Of a stretch of 64,000 nucleotides of DNA, positions 41,052 through 56,643 are shown one piece after another (the first letter of the stretch is position 1; every line of letters begins with the position of its first letter). The position numbers and the translations under genes are program-made. The notes under the pieces are model-generated. The model did no database searches. It saw only the letters and a list, made by a program, of their open reading frames with translations, and was not told where the DNA came from. The DNA is taken from NCBI RefSeq assembly GCF_002803075.1, contig NZ_NNBK01000008.1:62001-126000 (forward strand), in the 5' to 3' direction. Source of the stretch: Streptomyces sp. CB01373 (lineage in GTDB: Bacteria > Actinomycetota > Actinomycetes > Streptomycetales > Streptomycetaceae).

Positions 41052-42905
41052 CTAAGGGGCTTGCACTACCGCCAGCAGCAAGCCGACCTCGACCTGTTGT
41101 CCGGGGGTCGCGTGCAGGGCTGTGAGCGTGCCCGTCACCGGGGCCTCGATCCTGTGTTCCATCTTCATCGCCTCCAGCCAGAGCAGCGGTTGTCCCGCCC
41201 GTACGGTGTCGCCGATCGCCAGTCCGTCGGCGACGCGTGCGACGGTGCCGGGCATGGGGGCCAGCAGTGAGCCGGGGGCGTGCTGGGCGACGGGTTCGGG
41301 GAAACGGGGCAGGGCGGTGAGCGCGGTCGGTCCCGCGTACACCCGCTCGCCGTAGCGGGCGATCTCGTACCCGCGCCGGACACCGCCGGCTTCGAGCACG
41401 ACCAGGTGCGCGTCCGCGTGCACCACCCCCACGCCCACGGCGTCGGGGGCCGGGCCCGTACGGGTGTGGCGGTAGCGCACCTCGTGCTCCTCGCCCGCCA
41501 TCAGGTACCGCTTGACCTGCGGCTGGGAGGGCACATTGCGCCAGCCGCCGAAGCGGGAGCGGCCGTGCGCGTCGGCGAGCGCGGCGGCCAGGGGCGCGTA
41601 CGGGTCGGGGGCGGGCGCGGTCAGTTCGGCGAGGTGGCGGTCGTAGAAGCCGGTGTCCATACGGCCGGTGGCGAACTCCTCGTGCCGCAGGGACCGCACC
41701 AGCAGGTCCCGGTTGGTGACCGGGCCGTGGACTGCGGCCCGCTCCAGCGCGCCGGCGAGCTTGCGCAGCGCCTCCGCGCGCGTGGGCGCGTGGGCGACCG
41801 CCTTGGCGAGCAGCGGGTCGTAGTGGACGCCGATCGTGTCGCCGTCGCCGTAGCCGGTGTCCAGGCGGACGCCGGGGACGGACAGGCGGTGCAGGGTGCC
41901 GGTCTGCGGGGCCCAGTCGCGGGCCGGGTCCTCGGCGTACAGGCGGGCCTCGACCGCGTGCCCGCGCGCGGCGGGCGGTTCGGCGTCCAGGGCGTGGCCC
42001 TCGGCGACGCGGATCTGCAGGGCGACCAGGTCCACGCCGAACACGGCCTCCGTGACGGGGTGTTCGACCTGGAGGCGGGTGTTCATCTCCAGGAAGTGCG
42101 CGCGGCCGCCGGCCACCAGGAACTCGACGGTGCCCGCGCCGGTGTAGTCGACGGCCCGAGCCGCCCGTACGGCCAGCTCACGCAGTTCCCGCTCGGTGTC
42201 CGCGGGGAGTCCGGGCGCCGGGGCCTCCTCGACGACCTTCTGGTGGCGCCGCTGGAGGGAGCAGTCGCGCGTGCCCAGAGTCCACACGGTGCCGTGGGTG
42301 TCGGCGAGGATCTGCACCTCCACGTGCCGCCCGCCCGCCTCGCCCCCGAGGTACGGCTCGGCGAACACCTCGCCGTCGCCGAAGGCGCCGAGCGCCTCGG
42401 CGCGCGCCGCCTCCAGTTCGGCGTCCAGGTCCTCCAGCCGCCGTACGATCCGCATCCCGCGTCCGCCGCCGCCCGCGGCGGCCTTCACCAGGACCGGCAG
42501 GTCGGCCTCGGTGACCTCGCGCAGCGGCGGCACGCCCATCAGCTCCTTGGCGCGGGTCTTGGACGCCATCGCCTCGATGGCCCCCGGAGGCGGCCCGATC
42601 CAGACCAGGCCCGCGTCCAGGACGGCCCGCGCGAAGCCGGCGTTCTCGGCGAGGAAGCCGTAGCCCGGGTGGACGGCGTCCGCGCCGGCCGCCACCGCCG
42701 CCTTCACGATCAGGTCGCCGCGCAGATACGTCTCGGCGGGCGTCACGCCCGGCAGGCGCACCGCGATGTCGGCCACGCGCGTGTGCAGCGCGTCCTCGTC
42801 GGCGTCCGAGTGCACGGCGACCGTCCGGATGCCCAGTTCGGCGCAGGTGCGGAAGACACGGCAGGCGATCTCGCCCCGGTTGGCGACGAGCAACGTGGAA
42901 ATCAA
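41052..42905 (-). CDS. Acyl-CoA carboxylase biotin carboxylase/BCCP subunit
   Basis: A 617-aa alpha subunit with biotin carboxylase (VANRGEIACRVFRTC; ATP loop KAAAGGGGRGMRIV; FLEMNTRLQVEHPVTE) and a C-terminal biotinyl domain with WLEAMKMEH, whose lysine carries biotin. It transfers CO2 to the carboxyltransferase encoded just upstream (8-bp gap). The start is TTG at 42905: GAGGG lies 5 nt upstream and the protein then begins MISTLLVANRGE, as in homologues. Substrate class (methylcrotonyl-, geranyl- or acyl-CoA) is fixed by the beta subunit and operon. Confidence 0.94.
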   Translation of the reverse strand: MISTLLVANRGEIACRVFRTCAELGIRTVAVHSDADEDALHTRVADIAVRLPGVTPAETYLRGDLIVKAAVAAGADAVHPGYGFLAENAGFARAVLDAGLVWIGPPPGAIEAMASKTRAKELMGVPPLREVTEADLPVLVKAAAGGGGRGMRIVRRLEDLDAELEAARAEALGAFGDGEVFAEPYLGGEAGGRHVEVQILADTHGTVWTLGTRDCSLQRRHQKVVEEAPAPGLPADTERELRELAVRAARAVDYTGAGTVEFLVAGGRAHFLEMNTRLQVEHPVTEAVFGVDLVALQIRVAEGHALDAEPPAARGHAVEARLYAEDPARDWAPQTGTLHRLSVPGVRLDTGYGDGDTIGVHYDPLLAKAVAHAPTRAEALRKLAGALERAAVHGPVTNRDLLVRSLRHEEFATGRMDTGFYDRHLAELTAPAPDPYAPLAAALADAHGRSRFGGWRNVPSQPQVKRYLMAGEEHEVRYRHTRTGPAPDAVGVGVVHADAHLVVLEAGGVRRGYEIARYGERVYAGPTALTALPRFPEPVAQHAPGSLLAPMPGTVARVADGLAIGDTVRAGQPLLWLEAMKMEHRIEAPVTGTLTALHATPGQQVEVGLLLAVVQAP

Positions 42906-42913
42906 GGGATCCC

Positions 42914-44512
42914 TCACATCCGGAAGACGCCGAAGCCGCCGCGCACGCCCTCGAAGGGCGCGGTGTGGACGGCCGACAGGCACAGGCCGAGAACGGTGCG
43001 GGTGTCGCGCGGGTCGATGACGCCGTCGTCGTAGAGCCGCCCGGACAGGAACGCCGGCAGCGACTCGGACTCGATCTGCCGCTCCACCATCGCGCGCAGC
43101 GCGGCGTCCGCCTCCTCGTCGTACGGCTGCCCCTTGGCGGCCGCCGAGTGCCGGGCCACGATCGACAGCACGCCCGCGAGTTGCTGCGGCCCCATGACGG
43201 CGGACTTGGCGCTGGGCCAGGCGAACAGGAAGCGGGGGTCGTAGGCCCGCCCGCACATGCCGTAGTGCCCGGCGCCGTAGGACGCCCCCATGAGGACGGA
43301 CAGGTGCGGAACGCGCGAGTTGGACACCGCGTTGATCATCATCGCGCCGTGCTTGATGATGCCGCCCTGCTCGTACTCGCGGCCGACCATGTACCCGGTG
43401 GTGTTGTGCAGGAACAGCAGCGGTACGTCCCGCTGGTTGGCGAGCTGGATGAACTGGGCCGCCTTCTGCGACTCCTCGCTGAACAGCACGCCCTGGGCGT
43501 TGGCGAGGACACCGACGGGATAACCGTGCAGGGTGGCCCAGCCGGTGGCCAGGCTCGTCCCGTACAGCGGCTTGAACTCGTCGAAGTCGGAGGCGTCGAC
43601 GATCCGGGCGACGACCTCGCGCGGGTCGAAGGGGATCCGCAGATCGCCGGGGACGATCCCCAGCAGCTCCTCCTCGTCGTACTTCGGCGGCGTCGCGGCG
43701 GGCGGATCGGGGTACGCCTTGCGGTGGTTGAGCCGGGCGACGACCCGCCGGGCCTGGCGGAGGGCGTCCGGCTCGTCGAGGGCGAAGTGGTCGGCGAGAC
43801 CGGACACGCGCGCGTGCATCTCGGCGCCGCCCAGGGACTCGTCGTCGCTCTCCTCGCCGGTGGCCATCCGCACCAGCGGCGGACCGCCGAGGAACACCTT
43901 GGCCCGCTCCTTGACCATGATCACGTGGTCGGACAGGCCGGGGATGTACGCGCCCCCGGCGGTGGAGTTGCCGAAGACGACGGCGACGGTCGGGATGCCG
44001 GCCGCCGACAGCCGGGTCAGGTCCCGGAAGACGGCGCCCCCGGGGATGAAGATCTCCTTCTGGGACGGCAGATCGGCGCCGCCGGACTCGACGAGGCTGA
44101 CGCAGGGCAGCCGGTTGGCGAGCGCGATGTCGTTGGCCCGCAGCGCCTTCCTCAGGCTCCACGGATTGCTGGCGCCGCCGCGCACGGTCGGGTCGTTGGC
44201 GGTGATCAGGCACTCCACGCCCTCGACGACCCCGATCCCGGTGACCAGCGAGGCGCCCACGGCGTAGTCGCTGCCCCACCCGGCCAGCGGCGAGAGTTCC
44301 AGGAACGGCGTGTCGGGGTCGAGCAGCAGCTCGATCCGCTCGCGCGCGAGCAGTCTGCCGCGCCGCCGGTGCCGCTCGACGTACTTCGCGCCGCCGCCCG
44401 CGAGCGCCTTGGCGTGCTCGGCGTCGAGTGCGGCGAGCTTGCCGAGCATGGCCTCGCGGTGGGCCTTGTACTCGGCTGATCCGGTGTCCAGGGCGGAGGA
44501 AAGGACCGTCAC
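42914..44512 (-). CDS. Acyl-CoA carboxylase carboxyltransferase (beta) subunit
   Basis: A 532-aa carboxyltransferase resembling methylcrotonyl-/geranyl-CoA carboxylase beta subunits: ANDPTVRGGASNPWSLRKAL, FGNSTAGGAYIPGLSDHVIM, MINAVSNSRVPHLSVLMGAS and GMCGRAYDPRFLFAWP. It accepts the carboxyl group from biotin and places it on a beta-branched acyl-CoA. The GTG start overlaps the AtuA stop by GTGA, so its translation is coupled to the TTA-containing AtuA gene. Methylcrotonyl- versus geranyl-type specificity cannot be told by eye. Confidence 0.93.
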   Translation of the reverse strand: MTVLSSALDTGSAEYKAHREAMLGKLAALDAEHAKALAGGGAKYVERHRRRGRLLARERIELLLDPDTPFLELSPLAGWGSDYAVGASLVTGIGVVEGVECLITANDPTVRGGASNPWSLRKALRANDIALANRLPCVSLVESGGADLPSQKEIFIPGGAVFRDLTRLSAAGIPTVAVVFGNSTAGGAYIPGLSDHVIMVKERAKVFLGGPPLVRMATGEESDDESLGGAEMHARVSGLADHFALDEPDALRQARRVVARLNHRKAYPDPPAATPPKYDEEELLGIVPGDLRIPFDPREVVARIVDASDFDEFKPLYGTSLATGWATLHGYPVGVLANAQGVLFSEESQKAAQFIQLANQRDVPLLFLHNTTGYMVGREYEQGGIIKHGAMMINAVSNSRVPHLSVLMGASYGAGHYGMCGRAYDPRFLFAWPSAKSAVMGPQQLAGVLSIVARHSAAAKGQPYDEEADAALRAMVERQIESESLPAFLSGRLYDDGVIDPRDTRTVLGLCLSAVHTAPFEGVRGGFGVFRM

Positions 44513-46227
44513 AGGAGGGCCTCCGGTATGTCCAGGTGGCGGGAGCGCAGCCATTCGCCGAGGGCCTTGGCCTGCGGGTCGAAGCGGTGCTGGGCGGCGG
44601 CGCCCTCGCCGAGGATCCCTTCGACGACGAAGTTGAGGGCGCGCAGACCGGGCAGTACGTGCCGTTCCACGGTCAGCGTGCGGCTCTCGGGGACGAGTTG
44701 CCGGAACACCTCGGTCGTCATCGCGTGCGCGAGCCACCGCCAGCCCCGCTCCGAGCGCGCCCACACGCCGATGTTGGCGTCGCCGCCCTTGTCGCCGCTG
44801 CGGGCCCCGGCGACGAGTCCGAGCGGGGCCCGCCGGGTGGGTCCGTCCGGGAGGGGCTCCGGCAGCGGTGGCCGCTCCACGTCCGCGAGTGCGCGCGTCC
44901 GTCCGGGCGGTGGCACGGAGACACGGCGGCCGTCGGGGAGGACGGCCACCTGCTCGACGGCGTCCTGGGGGACGTACACGGCCTCGAAGACCCCGTAGGG
45001 CGTGCCCTTCCCGGGAGGCGCCGGCATGTGGAAGCCGGGGTATCCGGCGAGCGCCAGCTCCACGGCGGCCCCGCTGAACGTCCGTCCGACGGCCCGCTGG
45101 TCCCGGTCCCGTACGACCAGGCGGAGCAGGGCACTCGCCGTCTCCTCGGTGCCGGCGTCGGGGCGGTCGGTCCGTACGAGGTCCCAGCGCACCTCGGCGG
45201 GGGCCGGCCCGGCGGCCCCGAGCGCGTCCCGCATCTGCCGCCGCACCAGTTCGGCCTTGCGCTCGATGTCGAGGCCGGTGAGGACGAAGGCGACCTCGTT
45301 GCGGAAGCCGCCGAGGCGGTTGAGCCCCACCTTGAGGGTGGGCGGCGGCGGCTCCCCGCGCACGCCCTCGACGCGCACCCGGTCGGGCCCGTCCTGGCTG
45401 AGCCGTACGGTGTCCAGCCGGGCCGTGACATCGGGCCCGGCGTACCGGGCGCCGCCCGTCTCGTACAGGAGCTGGGCGGTCACCGTGCCGACGTCCACGA
45501 CACCGCCCGTGCCGGGGTGCTTGGTGATCACGCAGCCGCCGTCCTCGTGGAGCTCGGCGAGCGGGAAGCCGGGGTGGCGCAGCCGGTCGAGGGGGTGGTC
45601 GGCGAAGAAGGCGTAGTTGCCGCCGGTGGCCTGGGCGCCGCACTCCAGCACGTGCCCGGCGACGACGGCGCCCGCCAGCCGGTCGTACTCCTCCGGCTGC
45701 CAGCCGAAGTGGGCGGCGGCGGGCCCGGTGACCAGGGCGGCGTCCGTGACCCGCCCGGTGACCACGACGTCGGCGCCCGCGCGCAGGCAGGCGGCGATCC
45801 CGAAGCCGCCGAGGTAGGCGTGGGCGGCGAGGGGGGCGTCCCCGGCGGGGGCGGAGGCGAGGGCGCGGGGGAGGCCGGCGGTGAGGTCGTCGCCCTCGAC
45901 GTGGGCCACGCGCACCGGGATGCCGAGCCGTTCGGCCAGCTCCCGTAAGCGGCCGGCGAGCCCGGCCGGGTTGAGCCCGCCCGCGTTGGTCACGATCTTC
46001 ACGGACCGCTCGTGGGCGAGTCCGAGGCACTCCTCCATCTGCCGCAGGAAGGTGCGGGCGTAGCCGGCCGCCGGGTCCTTGAGCCGGTCCCGGGCCAGGA
46101 TGAGCATGGTCAGCTCGGCGAGGTAGTCGCCGGTGAGGACGTCCAGTTCACCGCCGGTGAGCATCTCGCGCACGGCATCGAACCGGTCGCCGTAGAAGCC
46201 GGAGGCGTTGCCGATGCGCAGGGTCAT
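44509..46227 (-). CDS. AtuA family (acyclic terpene utilisation, DUF1446) protein
   Basis: A 572-aa protein with an N-terminal DUF1446/AtuA domain (residues 1-440: RIGNASGFYGDRFDAVREML, ITKHPGTGGVVDVGTV) and a C-terminal AtuA-like ferredoxin-fold domain (about 470-570: GARSGDKGGDANIGVWAR, ALNFVVEGILG). AtuA is required for citronellol/geraniol catabolism in Pseudomonas, but its reaction is not established. Codon 94 is TTA, so expression of this gene and of the overlapping carboxyltransferase should depend on bldA tRNA. It starts in ATGA overlap with the MDMPI-like gene. Confidence 0.92.
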   Translation of the reverse strand: MTLRIGNASGFYGDRFDAVREMLTGGELDVLTGDYLAELTMLILARDRLKDPAAGYARTFLRQMEECLGLAHERSVKIVTNAGGLNPAGLAGRLRELAERLGIPVRVAHVEGDDLTAGLPRALASAPAGDAPLAAHAYLGGFGIAACLRAGADVVVTGRVTDAALVTGPAAAHFGWQPEEYDRLAGAVVAGHVLECGAQATGGNYAFFADHPLDRLRHPGFPLAELHEDGGCVITKHPGTGGVVDVGTVTAQLLYETGGARYAGPDVTARLDTVRLSQDGPDRVRVEGVRGEPPPPTLKVGLNRLGGFRNEVAFVLTGLDIERKAELVRRQMRDALGAAGPAPAEVRWDLVRTDRPDAGTEETASALLRLVVRDRDQRAVGRTFSGAAVELALAGYPGFHMPAPPGKGTPYGVFEAVYVPQDAVEQVAVLPDGRRVSVPPPGRTRALADVERPPLPEPLPDGPTRRAPLGLVAGARSGDKGGDANIGVWARSERGWRWLAHAMTTEVFRQLVPESRTLTVERHVLPGLRALNFVVEGILGEGAAAQHRFDPQAKALGEWLRSRHLDIPEALL

Positions 46228-47018
46228 CCGGCGGCCCCCCTGGGCGCCCGCCCTCCACCGGGCGGACCGGCGAAGGCCTGGGCGATGTCCAGCCAGCGGT
46301 CGGCGTCCGGCCCCTCGGCGCGTACCGCGAGGTCGGCGCGGTGGGCGCGCTGGGTGACCAGGAGGCAGAAGTCGAGGGCGGGCCCGGTGACCCGCTGCCC
46401 GGCGTCCTCGGGGCCGTACGTCCACAGCTCCCCGGAGGGACCTCGGACCTCCACGCGGAACGCCTCCGCGGGCGCGGGCAGCCCGTGCGCGCCGAAGGCG
46501 AAGTCCCGCGCCCGCACCCCGATGCGCACCACATGCCTGAGCCGGTCGGTGGGTGTGCGCATCACACCGAGCGCGTCGGCCACGTCCTGTCCGTGCGCCC
46601 AGGTCTCCATCAGCCGCCCGGTCGCCATGGAAGCGGCCGACATGGGCGGCCCGTACCAGGGGAAGCGGGCCCCGGGCGGCGCCGCCCGCAACGCCCGGTC
46701 GAGCGCGTCCCGCCCCTCCCGCCAGCGCGCCGGCAACTCGTCCGACGGCAGCCGTGCGCCCTCCTCCGCCCCCTGGTCGACGAACGCGTCGGGGGCGGCG
46801 AGCGCCTCCTCGACCAGCGCCTGAAAGCCCTCCGGGTCGGTGACGGCGAGCAGGGCGGACCGGTCGGTCCAGGCGAGATGGGCGATCTGATGGGCGACGC
46901 TCCACCCGGCCGCGGGCGTCGGCCGCCCCCAATCCGCAGGACTCAGCCCGGCGACAAGCCGATCGAGTTCGTCACCCTCAACACGCAGATCGTCGAACAC
47001 CAGCGTCGGATCGGCCAT
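46224..47018 (-). CDS. TIGR03084/MDMPI-like (DinB-fold) metal-binding protein
   Basis: A 264-aa protein of the DinB/maleylpyruvate isomerase superfamily: WSVAHQIAHLAWTDRSALL gives the first His motif and METWAHGQDVADALGV the His-x3-Asp pair. These proteins bind a divalent metal and often use mycothiol. It is the first gene of the catabolic operon and probably isomerises or processes an intermediate with mycothiol. The ATG at 47018 was chosen because homology begins with MADPTLVFDDLRVEG. Confidence 0.9.
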   Translation of the reverse strand: MADPTLVFDDLRVEGDELDRLVAGLSPADWGRPTPAAGWSVAHQIAHLAWTDRSALLAVTDPEGFQALVEEALAAPDAFVDQGAEEGARLPSDELPARWREGRDALDRALRAAPPGARFPWYGPPMSAASMATGRLMETWAHGQDVADALGVMRTPTDRLRHVVRIGVRARDFAFGAHGLPAPAEAFRVEVRGPSGELWTYGPEDAGQRVTGPALDFCLLVTQRAHRADLAVRAEGPDADRWLDIAQAFAGPPGGGRAPRGAAG

Positions 47019-47136
47019 GCGGGGAGCATGGCAGCGAGCCCCGAAACAATCAAGCATGCTTGCATGAATTCATGGCCGGCCCCGCGGCGCCGAGGATCGG
47101 TACCGGTCGGACGGTGCGGCGCTGGGCAGGGACCCG

Positions 47137-48135
47137 TCAGGGGTGCGCCTCCGGAAGCGGGGGCACCGCCTTCGCCCGTCCCACCTGGGTGCGGACCGCG
47201 CCCATGCTCGCCGCGATGACCAGGACGATGGCCGTGGTCTGGAGGGCGGAGAGGGACTGGCCGAGGATGAGGAAGCCGGCCGAGGCGGCGAGGGCCGGTT
47301 CCAGGCTCATGAGGATGGCGAAGGTGGAGGCGGGCAGGCGGCGCAGGGCGAGCAGTTCGAGGGTGTACGGCAGGACGGAGGAGAGCACGGCCACCCCGGC
47401 GCCCAGGGCGAACGTCGACGGGACGAGCAGCTTCGACCCGGACTCGGCGATCCCCAGCGGCAGGAACAGCAGCGCGCCGACGGCCATCGCCAGGGCCAGC
47501 CCGTCGGCCTGCGGGAAGCGCCGGCCGGTACGGGCGCTGAAGACGATGTACGCCGCCCACATCACGCCCGCGCTCAGTGCGAAGGCGACACCGACGGGGT
47601 CGAGGCTGCCGAAACTCCCGCCGCCCAGCAGGAAGACGCCGGCCAGGGCCAGGGCGGCCCACACGAAGTTGATCGCGCGGCGCGAGGCCAGCACCGACAG
47701 GGCGAGCGGGCCGAGCACTTCGAGGGTGACCGCGGGGCCGAGCGGGATGCGGGCGGCCGCCTGGTAGAAGAGGCCGTTCATCCCGGCCATCGCGATGCCG
47801 AAGACGACTACCGTGCCCCAGTCGGCGCGCGAGTGCCCGCGCAGCCGGGGCCGGCAGACCAGCAGCAGCACGATCGCGGCCACCAGCAGCCGCAGGGTCA
47901 CCACCCCGAGCGCGCCGGCCCGCGGCATCAGCGTCACGGCCACCGCGGCGCCGAACTGCACCGAGATGCCCCCGGCGAGGACCAGCCCGACCGGGCCGAG
48001 CGAGCCGAAACGGCCCGGGGACCCGGGCGCGGGCGCGGTGGCCGGCGCGGAGGTGACCGGGGACGGAGAGGAAGGTGTGGCGGCGCTGGGCGTGGTCACG
48101 GGGCGGTCCAGGTACTGGGCTAGGGGTTTGTGCAT
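47137..48135 (-). CDS. EamA/DMT-family metabolite exporter
   Basis: A 332-aa protein with a Pro/Ser/Ala-rich 40-residue N-terminus and ten hydrophobic helices in two EamA repeats (AVAVTLMPRAGALGVVTLRL...; VAVLSSVLPYTLELLALRRL). The RhaT/YdcZ-like superfamily exports amino acids or other metabolites. The substrate is unknown. It lies 119 bp from the catabolic operon start on the same strand but is probably separate. An in-frame GTG at codon 13 is an alternative start. Confidence 0.9.
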   Translation of the reverse strand: MHKPLAQYLDRPVTTPSAATPSSPSPVTSAPATAPAPGSPGRFGSLGPVGLVLAGGISVQFGAAVAVTLMPRAGALGVVTLRLLVAAIVLLLVCRPRLRGHSRADWGTVVVFGIAMAGMNGLFYQAAARIPLGPAVTLEVLGPLALSVLASRRAINFVWAALALAGVFLLGGGSFGSLDPVGVAFALSAGVMWAAYIVFSARTGRRFPQADGLALAMAVGALLFLPLGIAESGSKLLVPSTFALGAGVAVLSSVLPYTLELLALRRLPASTFAILMSLEPALAASAGFLILGQSLSALQTTAIVLVIAASMGAVRTQVGRAKAVPPLPEAHP

Positions 48136-48268
48136 CGGGATGTACTGCTGGGTCCAGGGTAGTGGACGCCGTCAGGGGCGTGAAACCCGTTTGCCACTGT
48201 CCACGATGGCCCCCGTTCCGTGGTTCACCACAGCCGCCGTACCCCTCTGGACCCATGGCAACCCACCG

Positions 48269-52384
<4,116 letters not shown>

Positions 52385-52407
52385 CGTCTCCCGCACACAG
52401 CAGCGAA

Positions 52408-52434
52408 GGGCGCCCGGCGAACAGGCGGGCGCCC
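52408..52434 (+). terminator. serC terminator
   Basis: GGGCGCCCG and CGGGCGCCC form a 9-bp stem with a 9-nt loop, 23 nt after the serC stop codon. Confidence 0.7.
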
Positions 52435-52481
52435 GCGGTCACGGCGTCGGGCAGGCATTCCCGCCGCCGGCGGAGGGTCCG

Positions 52482-52754
52482 ATGAGTGTCCTCGAGTGGT
52501 TCATCCTGTCCGTCTGCGTCTGGACGGCCTGGTCGGTGTGGGGTATGCGCCAACTGCCCGTGTGGCGGCGCGGGCTGCCGGCGCTGCTGCTCGTCACCGG
52601 CGTGGCAGGCGTCGTCCTCGTCTCCGGGTACGGCTCGCACTCACCCGCGGCCCGGATCACCAAGGCCGCATGTGTCCTCCTGGTCCTCGCGTCATGGGCG
52701 ATGAGCCTGTGGGGACGGCGAAGCAGGCCCGTCTCCTCAGCGACCGGCGGCTGA
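52482..52754 (+). CDS. Small membrane protein
   Basis: A 90-aa protein with three hydrophobic segments (about residues 4-21, 32-49 and 60-77) and a basic C-terminal end (WGRRSRPVSS). GGAGGG precedes the ATG at 5 nt. Its 3' end overlaps the convergent endonuclease/exonuclease/phosphatase gene by 18 bp. It is not recognised beyond this; homologues are probably uncharacterised Streptomyces membrane proteins. Confidence 0.75.
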   Translation: MSVLEWFILSVCVWTAWSVWGMRQLPVWRRGLPALLLVTGVAGVVLVSGYGSHSPAARITKAACVLLVLASWAMSLWGRRSRPVSSATGG

Positions 52755-53798
52755 CAGTTCGACCCTGGCGGCGACCGGTACGTGGTCGCTGCCGGTGGTG
52801 GGCAGGGTGCGGATGTCGGTGACGGTCGCCGAGCGGGCCATGACCTGGTCGATCCGGGCCAGCGGGAAGGCCGCGGGGAAGCTGAGCGCGAAGCCCCGTT
52901 CCGCCACGTTCAGCCGTGAGGTCAGCGGGGCGAGGCCGCGGTCCTCCACCGTGCCGTTGAGGTCGCCCAGCAGGATCACCGTTCTCAGCTCCTCGGCCGC
53001 GACGGCCTCGCCCAGCAGCCGGGCGCTCTCGTCGCGCCGGGCGGACGCGAGGCCGCTCGCCCGGACGCGGAGTGAGGGCAGGTGCGCCACGTACGCCGCG
53101 ACCCGGCCGTGCGGCGTCCGCACCTCGGCCCGCAGTCCGCGGTTCCAGGGCTCCGTGATCCCACGGGGTTTGATGTCCAGCGCCCGCGCACCGGTCAGCG
53201 GATGCCTCGACCAGAGTCCGACGGTGCCCCGGACCTCGTGGTACGGGTAGGCGGCGGCGAGGGTCCGCTCGTAGACCGCCAGGGCCGGGGGCACCAGTTC
53301 CTCCAGCGCGATGAGGTCCGGCCCGGCGTCGGCCAGGGCGCGGGCCGTGCCCGCCGGATCGGCGTTCTCGTCGCTGACGTTGTGCTGCACCACGACCAGT
53401 TGGCGCGCGCCGGGCGCCGTCGCGGGCAGGAGCAGCCCGCCGAAGAGGTACGTCCAGGCCGCCACCGGCAGCAGCAGAGCCACCAGTGCCACGGCGGAGC
53501 GGCGCAGCAGCGCCAGGGCGAACAGCACCACGACCACCAGGCCGAGCCACGGCAGGAACGCCTCCAGCAGACTGCCCACACGGCCCACGGAGTTGGGCAC
53601 GGCCCGGTGGAACACCAGCAGCCCGGCCGTCAGCACCGCGAACCCGGCAAGCACCGGCCCCCGCCGCCACACCGCCCGGCGCCCCGCGCCTGCCGGCGCC
53701 TCCTGGCTCGGAGCGCTCCGCCCCGCCCGGCGCCGCGCCCACGACGGCACCGCCGCCCTCACCGCTGCCGCACCGCTGTCCGCCCGCCCCCGACCCAC
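52737..53798 (-). CDS. Membrane-anchored endonuclease/exonuclease/phosphatase family protein
   Basis: A protein of about 353 aa. The N-terminal basic 40 residues and three hydrophobic helices (about residues 45-135) anchor it. The C-terminal domain faces outward and has EEP motifs VVVQHNVSDENADP, DLIALEELVPP, VILLGDLNG and TTGSDHVPVAARV, including catalytic Asp-Asn and Asp-His pairs. It could act on nucleic acids, phosphoinositides or sphingomyelin-like lipids. The GTG at 53798 (GGGAG 5 nt upstream) is preferred to TTG at 53828. Confidence 0.88.
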   Translation of the reverse strand: MGRGRADSGAAAVRAAVPSWARRRAGRSAPSQEAPAGAGRRAVWRRGPVLAGFAVLTAGLLVFHRAVPNSVGRVGSLLEAFLPWLGLVVVVLFALALLRRSAVALVALLLPVAAWTYLFGGLLLPATAPGARQLVVVQHNVSDENADPAGTARALADAGPDLIALEELVPPALAVYERTLAAAYPYHEVRGTVGLWSRHPLTGARALDIKPRGITEPWNRGLRAEVRTPHGRVAAYVAHLPSLRVRASGLASARRDESARLLGEAVAAEELRTVILLGDLNGTVEDRGLAPLTSRLNVAERGFALSFPAAFPLARIDQVMARSATVTDIRTLPTTGSDHVPVAARVELSAAGR

Positions 53799-53941
53799 CC
53801 CGGCTCCCTCTCCGCTCGGCCTCTCCAACCAAGACGATCAGCCGAGTGGAACAGTTTCCGCCATCAGGGAGGGAAAAGCGGCGCCGCCCGTCCCTCAACC
53901 GCAAGGCGCCCGGCGTCGATCGCCCGGGCGCCTCGCCGTCG

Positions 53942-56555
<2,614 letters not shown>

Positions 56556-56643
56556 CCCCCAAGCCTGCCATCCGGTACGTGTGTTCACACCGCGTGGTGG
56601 GCCTCACGTCGCGCCCCTCCCGTCCGTCGTTCATGATGAGCGG

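Noticed and set aside
41052..44279. Single 1075-codon minus-strand fusion of the two carboxylase subunits
   Set aside because: The first half is out of frame with the carboxyltransferase; the two subunits occupy different frames with a clear stop and new start between them.
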